Positions 1-8,675 of a stretch of 14,001 nucleotides of DNA are shown here, piece by piece; position 1 is the stretch's first letter; every line of letters begins with the position of its first letter. A program made the translations under genes and the position numbers. The stretch covers positions 1-14,001 of the forward strand of contig QULU01000063.1 in assembly GCA_003481775.1 (NCBI GenBank), read 5' to 3'. Under the pieces are notes generated by a model that was not told where the DNA came from, did not search any database, and saw only the letters and a program-made list of their open reading frames with translations. The stretch is from Clostridiaceae bacterium OM02-2AC. Its GTDB lineage: Bacteria > Bacillota_I > Bacilli_A > Erysipelotrichales > Erysipelotrichaceae.

Positions 1-370
1 AATGGGAGGGGCAATAAATCTTGAATTTATTCCTCTACCCCTATTACGCAAAGCTATTCATCACTGTCAGGATTTTATCATGATAATGGAATATGCAGAA
101 TCCCTTTTGGCCTGCTTAAATATCCTGCTATTAGAAACATCATATGATGGATACTCATTCCTCTATATATACCCATCTTTTTTAGCACAGCACGGCACGA
201 GATGCTGTCTTTCTGCTTGTCTGCTATGCATACTTAACGCCTGCTTCAAAGGCTGAAAGGCGGCTTGTAATCGTGTGTTTTTATGTTATCTTGTCCGCTG
301 CTCTTGAAATTTCCCTATAATAAGGGTAAACTTATCACATGAAGTTTTTTGTCAAGGCAGGGAATGTGAA
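1..370. other. Upstream region without a convincing gene
   Basis: No convincing gene is seen in the first 370 bases. One open frame covers most of positions 2-256 on the plus strand, but it lacks a ribosome binding site and its translation looks like random low-complexity sequence rather than a protein family. The right part holds the promoter of the following operon. Whatever lies left of base 1 is unknown, so part of this could be the 3' flank of an unseen gene. Confidence 0.5.
290..321 (+). promoter_or_regulatory. Probable promoter of the DUF5685/J-domain operon
   Basis: A perfect -10 box TATAAT lies at 316-321, about 50 bases before the first start codon. The -35 is weak: TTGTCC near 291-296 at about 19 bases spacing is the best match. 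The position and the perfect -10 make it the likely sigma-A promoter; no operator is apparent. Confidence 0.5.
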
Positions 371-1207
371 ATGTTTGGATATGTAGTTGTCAATAAACCG
401 GAGCTAAAAATAAAGGATTTCGATACCTATCAATCCTTTTATTGCGGTCTGTGCAAAGCACTTCATGAGGATTTCGGACGCAGAGGACAGCTGACCTTAA
501 ATTTTGATCTCACCTTTCTGGCGATTTTGCTTACGGCATTGTATGAGCCCGAGGATCAGCTCGTTAGTGAGCGATGTGTCGTTCATCCTATGCATCGGCA
601 TGTGAAGCGGGAAAATGCCTATCTTCGCTATGCTGCGGATATGACGATTATTCTGACCTATCTGAAGTGTGAGGATGACTGGAAGGATGAGCATCGGCTG
701 CAGGCCAGAAGTATGCTGCGGCTTTTAAAGCGTCCGATGAAGCGGATGGAAGAAGCCTATCCCCAAAAGATACAGGCGATTCGCGAGGCTTTGCAAAAGA
801 CAGCGGAGCTGGAGAAGGCGCAAAGTCGTGATCTGGACAGGCTTTCCTCTTTAAGCGGTGTGATGATGGCGGAAATCGTTACCTACCGACAGGATGAATG
901 GTATGATACACTATATCGCCTGGGAGATTATCTGGGAAGATTCATTTACATCATGGATGCCTACGATGATGTGGAAGACGATCGAAGGAAGGGACAGTTC
1001 AATCCGTTTCTAGAAAAAAGCGGGCAAAAGGATTTTGATGAGCGTGTCAAGGTCATTCTGGAGCTGATGATTTCCAATAGCGCCGATGCATTTGAAGCAC
1101 TGCCGATTCTGCGGCATGCGGATATTCTGCGTAATATCCTGTATGCGGGAGTTTGGACAAAATATGAAATGGTAAGAAAGAAAAGAACAGGTGAAAAAGA
1201 TGGATGA
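371..1207 (+). CDS. DUF5685 family protein
   Basis: This 278-residue soluble protein has the start typical of the DUF5685 family: an [13 protein letters not shown] opening followed by a YCGLCKAL motif with Cys25 and Cys28. The rest is mostly helical, with an acidic stretch ([13 protein letters not shown], about residues 195-207) that resembles a metal-binding helix of isoprenoid-synthase-like folds; that comparison is my inference. No biochemical role is established for the family as far as I know. Its stop codon overlaps the start of the J-domain gene (ATGGATGA), so the two are translationally coupled. The pairing suggests a client or partner of the co-chaperone, or membership of the same complex. 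No signal peptide or membrane segment is seen. Confidence 0.8.
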   Translation: MFGYVVVNKPELKIKDFDTYQSFYCGLCKALHEDFGRRGQLTLNFDLTFLAILLTALYEPEDQLVSERCVVHPMHRHVKRENAYLRYAADMTIILTYLKCEDDWKDEHRLQARSMLRLLKRPMKRMEEAYPQKIQAIREALQKTAELEKAQSRDLDRLSSLSGVMMAEIVTYRQDEWYDTLYRLGDYLGRFIYIMDAYDDVEDDRRKGQFNPFLEKSGQKDFDERVKVILELMISNSADAFEALPILRHADILRNILYAGVWTKYEMVRKKRTGEKDG

Positions 1208-1796
1208 TCCGTTTAAGATATTAGGGGTGTCAAGGGATGCCAGTGAGGATGAAATCAAGCGTGCCTATCGCCAGCTTGCGAAGAAATATCATCCCGATGT
1301 AAACAAGGAACCCTACGCTGAAGAAAAATTCAAGCAGATACAGAATGCTTATCAGCAGGCACTGGATTATAAAAAGAACGGGGGAGCTTTCGGACAGAAT
1401 TTCAACGGCTACCAGCAGAATACCTATCAGCAGTCATTTTCCAATGATTATCAGGCAGCTGTAAGCTATATAAACATGGGGCGGTTTCAGGAGGCGATTC
1501 AGGTGTTGAACAGCATTCAGAATCGGGATGCATCCTGGTACTACCTGTATGCCATCAGCAATTACAGTATCGGGAACCAGATTGCGGCGATGGAGGCGGC
1601 AGAGCGAGCGTGTCAGATGGATCCGTCCAATCAGCAGTACCGGCAGCTATATGCACAGATGCAATCCGGAAGAACCCGCTATCAGAGTATGCAGAGTCCC
1701 TTTGGCGGGGGAGGCTCGAATTTCTGCTGTCAGCTGATTTTATGCAATATGTGTCTTGGCGGGGGATGCTGCCCCGGTATTTATCTATGCAGATAG
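1200..1796 (+). CDS. J-domain (DnaJ-like) protein with TPR-like helices and Cys-rich tail
   Basis: The N-terminal ~65 residues form a J domain (helix II, then the diagnostic His-Pro-Asp at residues 31-33), which stimulates ATP hydrolysis by Hsp70/DnaK-type chaperones. There is no DnaJ zinc-finger or client-binding domain. Instead a Gln/Asn/Tyr-rich linker leads to helices resembling tetratricopeptide repeats (about residues 80-150), and the last 25 residues are unusually rich in Cys and Gly ([16 protein letters not shown]). ATG at 1200 is preferred over GTG at 1191 because AGGTG lies just upstream and the ATGGATGA overlap couples it to the DUF5685 gene. It is probably a specialised co-chaperone rather than housekeeping DnaJ. 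The Cys tail may bind metal, be lipidated or form disulphides; the sequence does not decide this. Confidence 0.85.
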   Translation: MDDPFKILGVSRDASEDEIKRAYRQLAKKYHPDVNKEPYAEEKFKQIQNAYQQALDYKKNGGAFGQNFNGYQQNTYQQSFSNDYQAAVSYINMGRFQEAIQVLNSIQNRDASWYYLYAISNYSIGNQIAAMEAAERACQMDPSNQQYRQLYAQMQSGRTRYQSMQSPFGGGGSNFCCQLILCNMCLGGGCCPGIYLCR

Positions 1797-1953
1797 AGCC
1801 TGCAATTTGCGTACATGCGGTATCGGAATACCTACACACGCTGAAACAAAGAGGCGAAAAGCCTGCAGATACTTGCGATACGTCAGCTATCCATAAAGAT
1901 GATGCATTGCGGCAGAACAGGCACTTACCCGTGTACGCCAAAGCAAAAGTAAA

Positions 1954-1998
1954 GGATCAATTTCATCAGGTTGCACAATGATGAAACTGGTCCTTTTT
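1954..1998 (+). terminator. Intrinsic terminator after the J-domain gene
   Basis: Arms at 1954-1967 and 1979-1993 pair with few mismatches around an 11-base loop and are followed by TTTTT at 1994-1998. It lies between convergent genes. Read on the minus strand, the hairpin is followed by CCTTTACTTTTG, so it may also stop transcription of the diguanylate cyclase gene. Confidence 0.75.
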
Positions 1999-2062
1999 GT
2001 CTTTAACGCTGACATCTTTTAGCTTTACATAAGAATGTGAGCACTCAGTCTTCTATGTTTGC

Positions 2063-3673
2063 CTATCTTCCCTCAGCCTGATGAAAGGCACCGTTGTGTG
2101 TTACCTTTGCTTTGTACAAAGCCTCGTCGGCAGCCTTGATCAGCTCCATATAATTATCATTGCGACAGGCGATAATAGCACCGGAGGATAAGGTGATTGC
2201 GGGCATATTTCGTTTCTGTGCTTCCTTTGCCAGCGACAGATTGATATCCTCCATGATTTTTTTTGCTACACTGTAGTCGCACGTATTGGATACAAAGATG
2301 GCAAACTCATCTCCATGGAGTCGGGAAGCATAGTCGACTGTACGGATTCGACCAACGATCATCTGTGCTGTCAGACGGATAACCTCATCACCGGCGGAAT
2401 GTCCATATTGATCATTGACAGCTTTAAAATGATCGCCGTCAATCATAATCAGGATTCCATTCTCATCCACCTCCATTCCCTGAATGTGATGCTTAACCGT
2501 ACTGCGGAAGGATTTCATATTCATCATACCGGTCAGCTCGTCGATAGCTGCAGCTTTCTGAGCAGCCTGCAATGCGATTTCCAAACGCTTCTGTGTCTGT
2601 CCCAGCTCCACATAGGCTCCCTTTAATTCACGGTTTTTCAGCTCTCTGCTGATTTGGCTCAGCACATATATCAAAATGATTTCCAGTATGAGCAGAGGAA
2701 TCAGCCAGGTCTGCAGCGTTGCGGACAGCATGGAGAATACGGGAATAAGAATAAGATAATTAAATTCCTTCCCCTGCTGGATCAGACCGAAGTATTTCTG
2801 ATTCTGAACATCAACCAGCTGGATACCGGTGCCCTTCATGAGGTTGGTGAATTCGGTAGAAAAGCTGTTTTGAAAATCATAGAAGGCCTGTGCGTAGGAA
2901 GCCTCATCCTCTAGCTTCTTGCGATCCTCCTTTGAAATTGAGGAATCGGCCTGCTTCAGCTTGTTGTTTGCTTCTGTCAGCAGCTGTCTGTTTTCCGTAA
3001 TGCTCTGCATCAGGTTTCCGCCGAGATAGTCCTCCTCACTGCTTCCGATGATGGTGCCGTTTTTGTCAAAAATGATCAGCTGTTCCTTATCATATGCCTG
3101 TAAAGAGGCAATCAGCTTTTGTATGTTTCCCATTTTTATATCGTAGGCAAACACGGTTTTCTGATCCGGCTGCAGCTGTGAAATGGTGGACAGGATATAA
3201 TGATTGGCATAGCTCATATACGGTGGTGTGAATACGACTTCCCCCTTCGCTTCCAGCGCATTGCGATACCATGGACGTGTTGTGGCATCATATCCGCTTT
3301 TTTCATATTGCTCATAGGGCGTATCCCAGCTGTATAAATAGGCATTCCTATAATACATATACAGTCCGTCGAAGGTATCTCCCTCAATCGCTTGCAGCTG
3401 CTTATCCAGCTTTTTCAGATACCTCCAGATGGCTGCCGGTTGCGGCTCAGCTTCCACCTCCTTTTCAAGCATGGTGGTAAACAGCTGAAAGGAATGCCGG
3501 TAATCATCCATAACACCTTGTACTTCCTCCTGTGACTGCAACGTATGCGCAATCATATCCGCTTGAATTTGCCGGTAGGTATGATTGCCTATGATGATGC
3601 AGGCGGCAAGGTTGATGATCAGAAAGCCTGCGACATACCACAGCTGATGCTTTTTAAATAAACTACGTTTCAT
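2063..3673 (-). CDS. Membrane-bound Cache-GGDEF diguanylate cyclase
   Basis: The 536-residue protein probably makes the second messenger c-di-GMP from two GTP in response to an extracellular ligand. A basic N-terminus and a membrane helix (about 11-30) are followed by an extracytoplasmic Cache sensor region with the typical YDATTRPWYRNA motif (128-139). A second membrane helix (about 318-341), a short coiled coil and a C-terminal GGDEF domain (DELTG at 378-382, DGDHFKAVNDQYGH at 412-425) complete it. The signature is His-Gly-Asp-Glu-Phe at 453-457, so the first Gly is His, while the RxxD inhibitory site (RTVD, 444-447) is intact at the canonical five-residue distance. The ATG at 3673 is chosen for its GAGGAGG binding site; an upstream in-frame start lacks one. 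Activity is likely, but the His substitution leaves some doubt. Confidence 0.9.
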   Translation of the reverse strand: MKRSLFKKHQLWYVAGFLIINLAACIIIGNHTYRQIQADMIAHTLQSQEEVQGVMDDYRHSFQLFTTMLEKEVEAEPQPAAIWRYLKKLDKQLQAIEGDTFDGLYMYYRNAYLYSWDTPYEQYEKSGYDATTRPWYRNALEAKGEVVFTPPYMSYANHYILSTISQLQPDQKTVFAYDIKMGNIQKLIASLQAYDKEQLIIFDKNGTIIGSSEEDYLGGNLMQSITENRQLLTEANNKLKQADSSISKEDRKKLEDEASYAQAFYDFQNSFSTEFTNLMKGTGIQLVDVQNQKYFGLIQQGKEFNYLILIPVFSMLSATLQTWLIPLLILEIILIYVLSQISRELKNRELKGAYVELGQTQKRLEIALQAAQKAAAIDELTGMMNMKSFRSTVKHHIQGMEVDENGILIMIDGDHFKAVNDQYGHSAGDEVIRLTAQMIVGRIRTVDYASRLHGDEFAIFVSNTCDYSVAKKIMEDINLSLAKEAQKRNMPAITLSSGAIIACRNDNYMELIKAADEALYKAKVTHNGAFHQAEGR

Positions 3674-3734
3674 AGGGGACCTCCTCATTGGCTTTACCAC
3701 AAAAGTTGAGTTTTAAAAAATATCTGTTATGTTC

Positions 3735-3760
3735 ATTCTATCACAAAAAGACGAGGTGCA
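3735..3760 (-). promoter_or_regulatory. Possible extended -10 promoter of the GGDEF gene
   Basis: On the minus strand TGATAGAAT provides an extended -10 (hexamer TAGAAT at 3740-3735) about 60 bases before the start codon. No good -35 is seen, which fits an extended -10 promoter. Confidence 0.4.
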
Positions 3761-3783
3761 CATAAGAAAAGAAAATGCAGTAT

Positions 3784-3813
3784 GCATTCTTTTAAAATGA
3801 CTGAAAAGAATGC
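3784..3813. repeat. Perfect 10-bp inverted repeat between the GGDEF and feo genes
   Basis: GCATTCTTTT (3784-3793) and AAAAGAATGC (3804-3813) are perfect reverse complements separated by ten bases. There is no T-run, so a terminator is unlikely. It could be an operator for a dimeric regulator of either divergent gene. It does not look like a classical Fur box. Confidence 0.5.
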
Positions 3814-3993
3814 TTATAATAACAACAAATGAAAGAATGTTTCATATTGTATTATATTTATTGACGATTTTCAGGAGGCTGCACAAGGGCGGTAAACGCT
3901 GCTTTCAGAAGAGCTTGTATGCAAAACGGCAGCCTTTGAGAGGGGATTGTGATGGAAAACTGTTTTCATTTGTGAAAAACTGCACGATAAGCA
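3814..3993. other. Gene-free stretch upstream of feoA with a possible RNA fold
   Basis: No gene is supported here. AGGCTGC (3876-3882) pairs with GCAGCCT (3929-3935), enclosing a loop with GTAAACGC and GCAAAAC. This could be a structured RNA, but it lies upstream of the best feo promoter, so it would need another promoter to be transcribed. I do not recognise a known riboswitch class. Confidence 0.3.
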
Positions 3994-4021
3994 TTGACAA
4001 AGTAAAGAATTAGAGTATGAT
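3994..4021 (+). promoter_or_regulatory. Sigma-A promoter of the feo operon
   Basis: A perfect -35 TTGACA at 3994-3999 and -10 TATGAT at 4016-4021 are 16 bases apart, about 50 bases before the feoA start. The AT-rich bases around the -10 could hide an iron-responsive operator, but no clear Fur palindrome is seen. Confidence 0.7.
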
Positions 4022-4070
4022 ATATATGGATATTAACCGAGGGTAACATTTAGAAAGTTGGTAGTGAATT

Positions 4071-4307
4071 ATGACAACATTGGATAACATAAAACCGGGA
4101 CAGGGCGGCATCATACGGACGGTCGGCGGACAGGGTGCACTGCGCAGACGGCTGCTGGATATGGGATTGACGCCGCGCACGAATGTGCATGTAAACAAGG
4201 TGGCACCGATGGGGGATCCCATGGAGCTGAATCTGAGAGGCTATGTCCTAACGCTGCGTCTGGAGGATGCTGCTAAGATAGAGGTAGATACGGAGGGTGC
4301 AAAATGA
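4071..4307 (+). CDS. feoA: Ferrous iron transport protein FeoA
   Basis: This 78-residue cytoplasmic protein has the SH3-like FeoA fold: a conserved RRRLLDMGLTPRT segment (about 25-37), then MGDPMELNLRGYVLTLR and a closing strand. FeoA proteins bind FeoB and are required for, or modulate, Fe(II) uptake. The gene overlaps feoB by four bases (ATGA), a sign of translational coupling. The ribosome binding site is weak, the nearest purine-rich match being GGTAGTG. Confidence 0.95.
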   Translation: MTTLDNIKPGQGGIIRTVGGQGALRRRLLDMGLTPRTNVHVNKVAPMGDPMELNLRGYVLTLRLEDAAKIEVDTEGAK

Positions 4308-6319
4308 AGGATGTATTGATTGCACTAGCCGGGAATCAAAATTGCGGCAAGACAACACTCTTCAACCGCCTGACTGGCAGCAACCAGCATGTGGGGAATT
4401 TTCCGGGAGTAACCGTGGAAAAGAAAATGGGGCAGATCAAGTCATTTAAGGAAGCTGCTTTGGTCGATCTGCCGGGGATTTATTCCCTGTCTCCTTATAC
4501 GAGTGAAGAGGTAGTGACAAGGGATTTCATTTTAAAGGATGATCCGGATTTGATCATCAATATCGTGGATGCCACGAATATTGAACGAAACCTCTATTTG
4601 TCTTTGCAGCTGATGGAGCTGCAGAAGCCTATGGTGATTGCGCTGAATATGATGGACGAGGTGACAGCCAGCGGAAACAGCATCGATGTGAATAAGCTGA
4701 GTGCGCATCTGCGCTGTCCGATCGTGCCTATTTCTGCAAGCAAGAATGAGGGAATCGATGAGCTGATCCGTGTGGTGAAAAAACAGATTCGGGATGGAAA
4801 GCAGGCAGTGAATCTGGACTTCTGTAAGGGAGAGGTTCACCGTGCTATTCATTCCATTGCCCACATTATAGAGGATCATGCGAAAAAGGCAAAGGTACCT
4901 ATGCGCTTTGCTTCCACAAAGCTGGTGGAGGGAGACGAACCGATGCAAAGAGAGCTGCAGCTGCATCAGGATGACATTGATATTATAGAAAAAATCGTAA
5001 AAAGCATGGAGGATGCTTTACAGACAGACCGTGAGGCGGCACTGGCAGATATGCGCTACTCCTATATAGAGGAGCTGGTCGCTGACTGTGTTGTGAAACG
5101 ACATGCATCCTCAGCACAGGTGCGCAGTGAGAAAATTGATGGACTGCTGACACATAAATATTTTGGAATACCGATTTTCATTTTGATTATGCTGTGTATT
5201 TTCTATCTGACCTTTGGACCAATCGGCGGCACCTTGCAAACGCTGCTGGAGGATGGGATTGCTGTGGCATGTGATCAAATGGCGCAGCTGCTGGCATCCA
5301 TGCAGGTCAGTGATTGGCTGCAGGCGCTGATCATAGATGGTATCTGCAACGGTGTGGGAAGCGTGCTGTCCTTTCTGCCTGTTATCGTTACGCTGTTCTT
5401 CTTTCTGTCTTTGCTGGAGGACAGCGGGTATATGGCGAGGGTGGCGTTTGTTATGGATAAGCTGCTGCGTAAGATCGGCTTGTCCGGCAGAAGCTTTGTG
5501 CCAATGCTGATTGGCTTTGGCTGCAGTGTGCCCGCAATCATGTCCGCCCGTACATTAAGCAGTGAACGTGACCGGAAAATGACCATCGTTGTAACGCCGT
5601 TTATGTCCTGCAGTGCCAAGCTGCCGATTTATGGTATGATAACCGCTGCATTTTTTCCTGAGCATACCGCACTGATTCTGATCAGTGTATACCTGATCGG
5701 TATCCTTGTGGCGATCCTGTCTGCACTGTTGCTGAAAAGCACAATGTTTAAGGGAGACAGCGTACCCTTTGTAATGGAGCTTCCTTCCTATCGTATACCG
5801 AGTGCAAAAAGCGTTGTGCTGCATATGTGGGAGAAGGCTAAGGATTTTCTGCGCAAGGCATTCACAATCATCTTTGTGGCCAGCATCGTTATCTGGTTTT
5901 TACAGAGCTATGATTTCTCCTTCACTGCAGTGGCGGATTCCGCAGATTCCATGCTTGCCAGCATCGGTACCTGGATTTCTCATATTTTTGCACCGCTGGG
6001 CTTTGAGGACTGGAGAGCGAGTACAGCACTTGTTACCGGAATCACAGCAAAGGAAAGTGTTGTTTCCACGCTGAGCGTACTGACGCAGACAAGCAGCGAT
6101 GCCGGTTTGAGTGCTGCATTGCAAACGATTTTTACACCGGTTTCTGCCTTTGCATATCTGTGCTTTACGGTCCTGTATATGCCCTGCATTGCTGCCTTCG
6201 CCGCAACTAGAAGAGAATTGGGATCCATCCGGCAGGCGCTTGGTGCTGTCGGCTATCAGACGCTGGTTGCCTATCTTGTCGCATTCCTTGTCTTTCAAAT
6301 CGGAAGTATGTTCTTCTGA
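4304..6319 (+). CDS. feoB: Ferrous iron transporter FeoB
   Basis: At 671 residues this is the main Fe(II) uptake protein of the inner membrane. It has an N-terminal GTPase domain with P-loop GNQNCGKTT (10-18), DLPG (55-58) and NMMD (115-118) and a SAS-type G5 near residue 146, then a helical regulatory spacer. The membrane part starts near residue 290 with the inverted Gate motifs of the FeoB family (GFGCSVPAIMSART and GITAKESVVSTLS). The P-loop Gln and Cys differ from the usual GNPNSGKTT, but the essential Gly-Lys-Thr is kept. The protein is somewhat shorter than E. coli FeoB (773 residues), as usual in Firmicutes. It is part of the operon with feoA and the downstream Cys-rich protein. Confidence 0.97.
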   Translation: MKDVLIALAGNQNCGKTTLFNRLTGSNQHVGNFPGVTVEKKMGQIKSFKEAALVDLPGIYSLSPYTSEEVVTRDFILKDDPDLIINIVDATNIERNLYLSLQLMELQKPMVIALNMMDEVTASGNSIDVNKLSAHLRCPIVPISASKNEGIDELIRVVKKQIRDGKQAVNLDFCKGEVHRAIHSIAHIIEDHAKKAKVPMRFASTKLVEGDEPMQRELQLHQDDIDIIEKIVKSMEDALQTDREAALADMRYSYIEELVADCVVKRHASSAQVRSEKIDGLLTHKYFGIPIFILIMLCIFYLTFGPIGGTLQTLLEDGIAVACDQMAQLLASMQVSDWLQALIIDGICNGVGSVLSFLPVIVTLFFFLSLLEDSGYMARVAFVMDKLLRKIGLSGRSFVPMLIGFGCSVPAIMSARTLSSERDRKMTIVVTPFMSCSAKLPIYGMITAAFFPEHTALILISVYLIGILVAILSALLLKSTMFKGDSVPFVMELPSYRIPSAKSVVLHMWEKAKDFLRKAFTIIFVASIVIWFLQSYDFSFTAVADSADSMLASIGTWISHIFAPLGFEDWRASTALVTGITAKESVVSTLSVLTQTSSDAGLSAALQTIFTPVSAFAYLCFTVLYMPCIAAFAATRRELGSIRQALGAVGYQTLVAYLVAFLVFQIGSMFF

Positions 6320-6372
6320 TTGGACAAAACCTGTATTCCTGCATATACTAAAGGTGAACAGGACGTGAGAAT

Positions 6373-6555
6373 ATGAACATTGCAGATGTTATCGTAATAG
6401 CGGTACTGCTTGCTATCCTGGCAGTAATCGTTTATGTTACCAGACCGAAAAAAGGGAAAGCCTCCGGCTGCGGCTCCTGTCACAGTGACTGCTCCAGCTG
6501 CTCTGCCTTTTCCAGCCTGTATGAAGATTATAAGAAGGATCAGAAACAGGAATGA
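6373..6555 (+). CDS. FeoB-associated Cys-rich membrane protein
   Basis: This is a 60-residue protein with one N-terminal membrane helix (about 5-23), a basic stop-transfer stretch (RPKKGK) and a cytoplasmic Cys cluster (CGSCHSDCSSC, about 33-43), then a charged tail. That layout matches the small FeoB-associated Cys-rich family found downstream of feoB in Firmicutes, thought to assist or regulate FeoB, perhaps by metal or redox sensing through the Cys cluster. It starts 53 bases after the feoB stop and is followed by the operon terminator. Confidence 0.9.
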   Translation: MNIADVIVIAVLLAILAVIVYVTRPKKGKASGCGSCHSDCSSCSAFSSLYEDYKKDQKQE

Positions 6556-6666
6556 TGCAGAATGAGCGTATGCATGCTTTTACTGAAGGAAGAAGGGAAG
6601 CATGGTATATTGTTGAGAAAACAGACATGGTGGGCTCTTATAGCTCAGTAATATTGAATAAAAGAA

Positions 6667-6709
6667 GATGCAAATTGATTGTTTAAGCAATTTGCATCCT
6701 CTTTTTTTT
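6667..6709 (+). terminator. Strong intrinsic terminator of the feo operon
   Basis: A perfect 11-bp stem, GATGCAAATTG (6667-6677) with CAATTTGCATC (6688-6698), has a ten-base loop and is followed by CTC and eight T at 6702-6709. Confidence 0.93.
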
Positions 6710-7063
6710 GATGTGACACATGGGTATAGTTCGATGCAGGCTTATTCATGCATGATTGCAGCACTATAGGTATAAGTACAAATTATGAACGCATACAAAC
6801 GAGTATATATACGTTCAGGTTTATATTCTGCATATGCTGGAGTGCTGAGCTGTAAATACAGTGCTCTTCATCCTTCATAAATATGTATACCTTGTGGTGC
6901 CCTCTGGCTATAAGCCGTGCTTATACTGTCCTTTGTTTGATGTCACTTTCATTCCTTTTATGTATCTCACTGGGGAATTCACTTGCTTACTTTGCATAAT
7001 GCAGGGCAGTTAGAAATACGCAAAGGCAGTGTTGCAGCTTATAAAAGTAAACAAGAGAGCGTA
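6710..7063. other. Intergenic stretch without a supported gene
   Basis: This 354-base stretch lies between the feo terminator and the stop of the AraC gene. I see no coding region with a ribosome binding site, no RNA gene and no clear terminator for the AraC gene. It is AT-rich and contains several ATG-TATA-like stretches without order. Confidence 0.4.
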
Positions 7064-7942
7064 TTATTTGTTATTGATTTGTGTTTTATTGAAGGCCTCC
7101 CGGTACTGAGAGGCTGTTATCAGCTCCTGCTTTTTAAAACAGCGCATAAAATACTTTTCATCATGAAAGCCGCACAGACTGGCAACCTCCTCGACAGAAA
7201 TAGAGGAATTTCCCAATAACGACTTTGCACGCTCTATACGCTGCATGCGAATATATTCTGTCAGTGTCATTCCCATTTCTCTGGAAAACATACGGGACAG
7301 ATAGGCGGGACTGTAATTGAATCTTTCGGCAATGATTTTCAGTGTCAGCTCCTGCTCCAGACTGGCCTTGATCCATTCGGTAATAAAAGAAAGAGCTTTG
7401 CTTTCCTTGTGCGATTCTGTGCTTTCCCTCGAGCGAAAAGCCAGCTCTTCAGTAATTTCAATCAGTAGGCTACTCATAAGCAAATCCAGATAAAAACGAT
7501 TGCTTTCATTACGGTGCATGATATCCAGAAGCTGGTTGCAGAGAATATTGATTCTTGAAAAATCCATATCCTGTGAGTATTTGGGGATAACAAGAGCATG
7601 ATTGTAGGGATACTCCTCCCTAATTCGCTGTAGTGCATCTGTCTTTGGCTTCATCGACCACGGCTCCGGCAGAAGAAAATGCAGCCAGTAAAAGGAGGTG
7701 TTTTCCGGACAAATCATCGTTCCATAATGTAAAACTCCCTGCGGTATCAGAAGCAGGGTGTTTTTCTGTGCTGCATATTCCTGTTCCCCGATCTGAATAT
7801 GCAGGGTACCGCTCAATACGACTATCAATTCATGAAAATTACTCGTTCTGCGCTTATGCTGCCAGTTGGCGGTGCTCATAAAACGTCCCGCCCATAAAAA
7901 CGTTGCTTCCTTTTCTATTCTGCTCAGCAGATAAGTACTCAT
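7064..7942 (-). CDS. AraC-family transcriptional regulator (cupin sensor)
   Basis: The 292-residue protein has an N-terminal cupin-like ligand-binding domain (about 20-110, with HELIVVLSGTLHIQI) and a C-terminal double helix-turn-helix AraC domain (about 190-285, with IAERFNYSPAYLSRMFSREM and VASLCGFHDEKYFMRCFKK). GGGAGGG lies six bases before the ATG. It is divergent from the PTS EIIB gene with 255 bases between, so it most likely controls that PTS operon in response to a sugar or derivative. The ligand cannot be read from sequence. Confidence 0.93.
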   Translation of the reverse strand: MSTYLLSRIEKEATFLWAGRFMSTANWQHKRRTSNFHELIVVLSGTLHIQIGEQEYAAQKNTLLLIPQGVLHYGTMICPENTSFYWLHFLLPEPWSMKPKTDALQRIREEYPYNHALVIPKYSQDMDFSRINILCNQLLDIMHRNESNRFYLDLLMSSLLIEITEELAFRSRESTESHKESKALSFITEWIKASLEQELTLKIIAERFNYSPAYLSRMFSREMGMTLTEYIRMQRIERAKSLLGNSSISVEEVASLCGFHDEKYFMRCFKKQELITASQYREAFNKTQINNK

Positions 7943-7976
7943 AGCCGTCCCTCCTTTTTCTATAAGTATATAAGGG

Positions 7977-7997
7977 ATGGTGGATTATGTCTACCAT
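7977..7997. promoter_or_regulatory. Dyad upstream of the AraC gene
   Basis: ATGGTGGA (7977-7984) and TCTACCAT (7990-7997) form an 8-bp dyad with one G-T pair and a five-base centre, 35 bases upstream of the AraC start. The position suits an autoregulatory operator, though AraC proteins more often use direct repeats. Confidence 0.3.
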
Positions 7998-8107
7998 GAT
8001 ATGCAAAAAGTTGAAAATGTGAGCCATTACATGATGCATATATACGTTGAAATCGAAACATTTTTAAAACATGGTAAAAATCGTCCACTTTTTGTGAAGC
8101 ATCTCTA

Positions 8108-8136
8108 CTTACAGTGTGCTGGCTGCATGGTATGAT
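8108..8136 (+). promoter_or_regulatory. Probable promoter of the PTS operon
   Basis: A -10 TATGAT at 8131-8136 has a poor -35 (CTTACA at 8108-8113, 17 bases away). A weak -35 next to a divergent AraC gene is what an activator-dependent promoter would look like. Confidence 0.45.
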
Positions 8137-8197
8137 GATAATGCTTACGAGTCGACACGTTAAGTAGTCTGTAAAGTCAGAAGACTGGGAGGTATTT

Positions 8198-8662
8198 ATG
8201 GATATTATATTAGGCAGATTAGACAATCGTTTACTACATGGAATTATCGCGACACAATGGGTTCAGCATACGGCATGTGAGCGTCTCATGATTATTGATG
8301 ACGAGGTTGCATTGGATTCTCAAAAAAAGGATATCATGCGTATCGCCAAGCCCGCCGGAATGCCACTGTCCATCATCACAACACAAACCGCTGTCGACAA
8401 TTTTAAAAAGGGAAAATACAGCGGGAAACGGGTCTTTGTCGTTGCCAGAAAGCCACAGACCTTTCTGACTTTACAAAAACAGGGCATTACGATCGCTGCA
8501 CTCAATATCGGAGGCTCTGCAGGGGAGAAGGATGAGACAATTAAATTATACGGACGATATTCCTGCAGTGAAGCAGATCAGAAATGTTTGGAAGCATTAA
8601 AGGCTGCCGGTGTGAGAATGTTCATGCAATACGTACCGGCAGATACGAAAATAGAGTATTAA
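8198..8662 (+). CDS. PTS EIIB component, mannose/fructose/sorbose family
   Basis: This 154-residue cytoplasmic phosphocarrier has the family's N-terminal DNRLLHGIIATQW motif with the phosphorylated His at residue 14. It passes phosphate from EIIA to the sugar during uptake. GGGAGG lies just before the start. The EIIC gene follows 13 bases later, so they formed one operon, and IID and IIA genes would be expected further on but are cut off by the mobile element. The sugar is unknown; hexosamines, mannose and sorbose are typical for the family. Confidence 0.95.
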   Translation: MDIILGRLDNRLLHGIIATQWVQHTACERLMIIDDEVALDSQKKDIMRIAKPAGMPLSIITTQTAVDNFKKGKYSGKRVFVVARKPQTFLTLQKQGITIAALNIGGSAGEKDETIKLYGRYSCSEADQKCLEALKAAGVRMFMQYVPADTKIEY

Positions 8663-8675
8663 GGAGGAAATTCAT

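Noticed and set aside
2..256. Open frame of 84 codons on the plus strand at the window start
   Set aside because: There is no ribosome binding site and no family resemblance, and the amino-acid composition is that of random AT-rich DNA.
3866..3960. Possible c-di-GMP riboswitch next to the GGDEF gene
   Set aside because: GCACA, GTAAAC and GCAAAA recall parts of the class I consensus, but the spacing and the two required hairpins do not fit, and the feo promoter lies downstream of it.
3810..4013. 67-codon plus-strand frame upstream of feoA
   Set aside because: No binding site is present, it overlaps the feo -35 box, and the translation is not protein-like.
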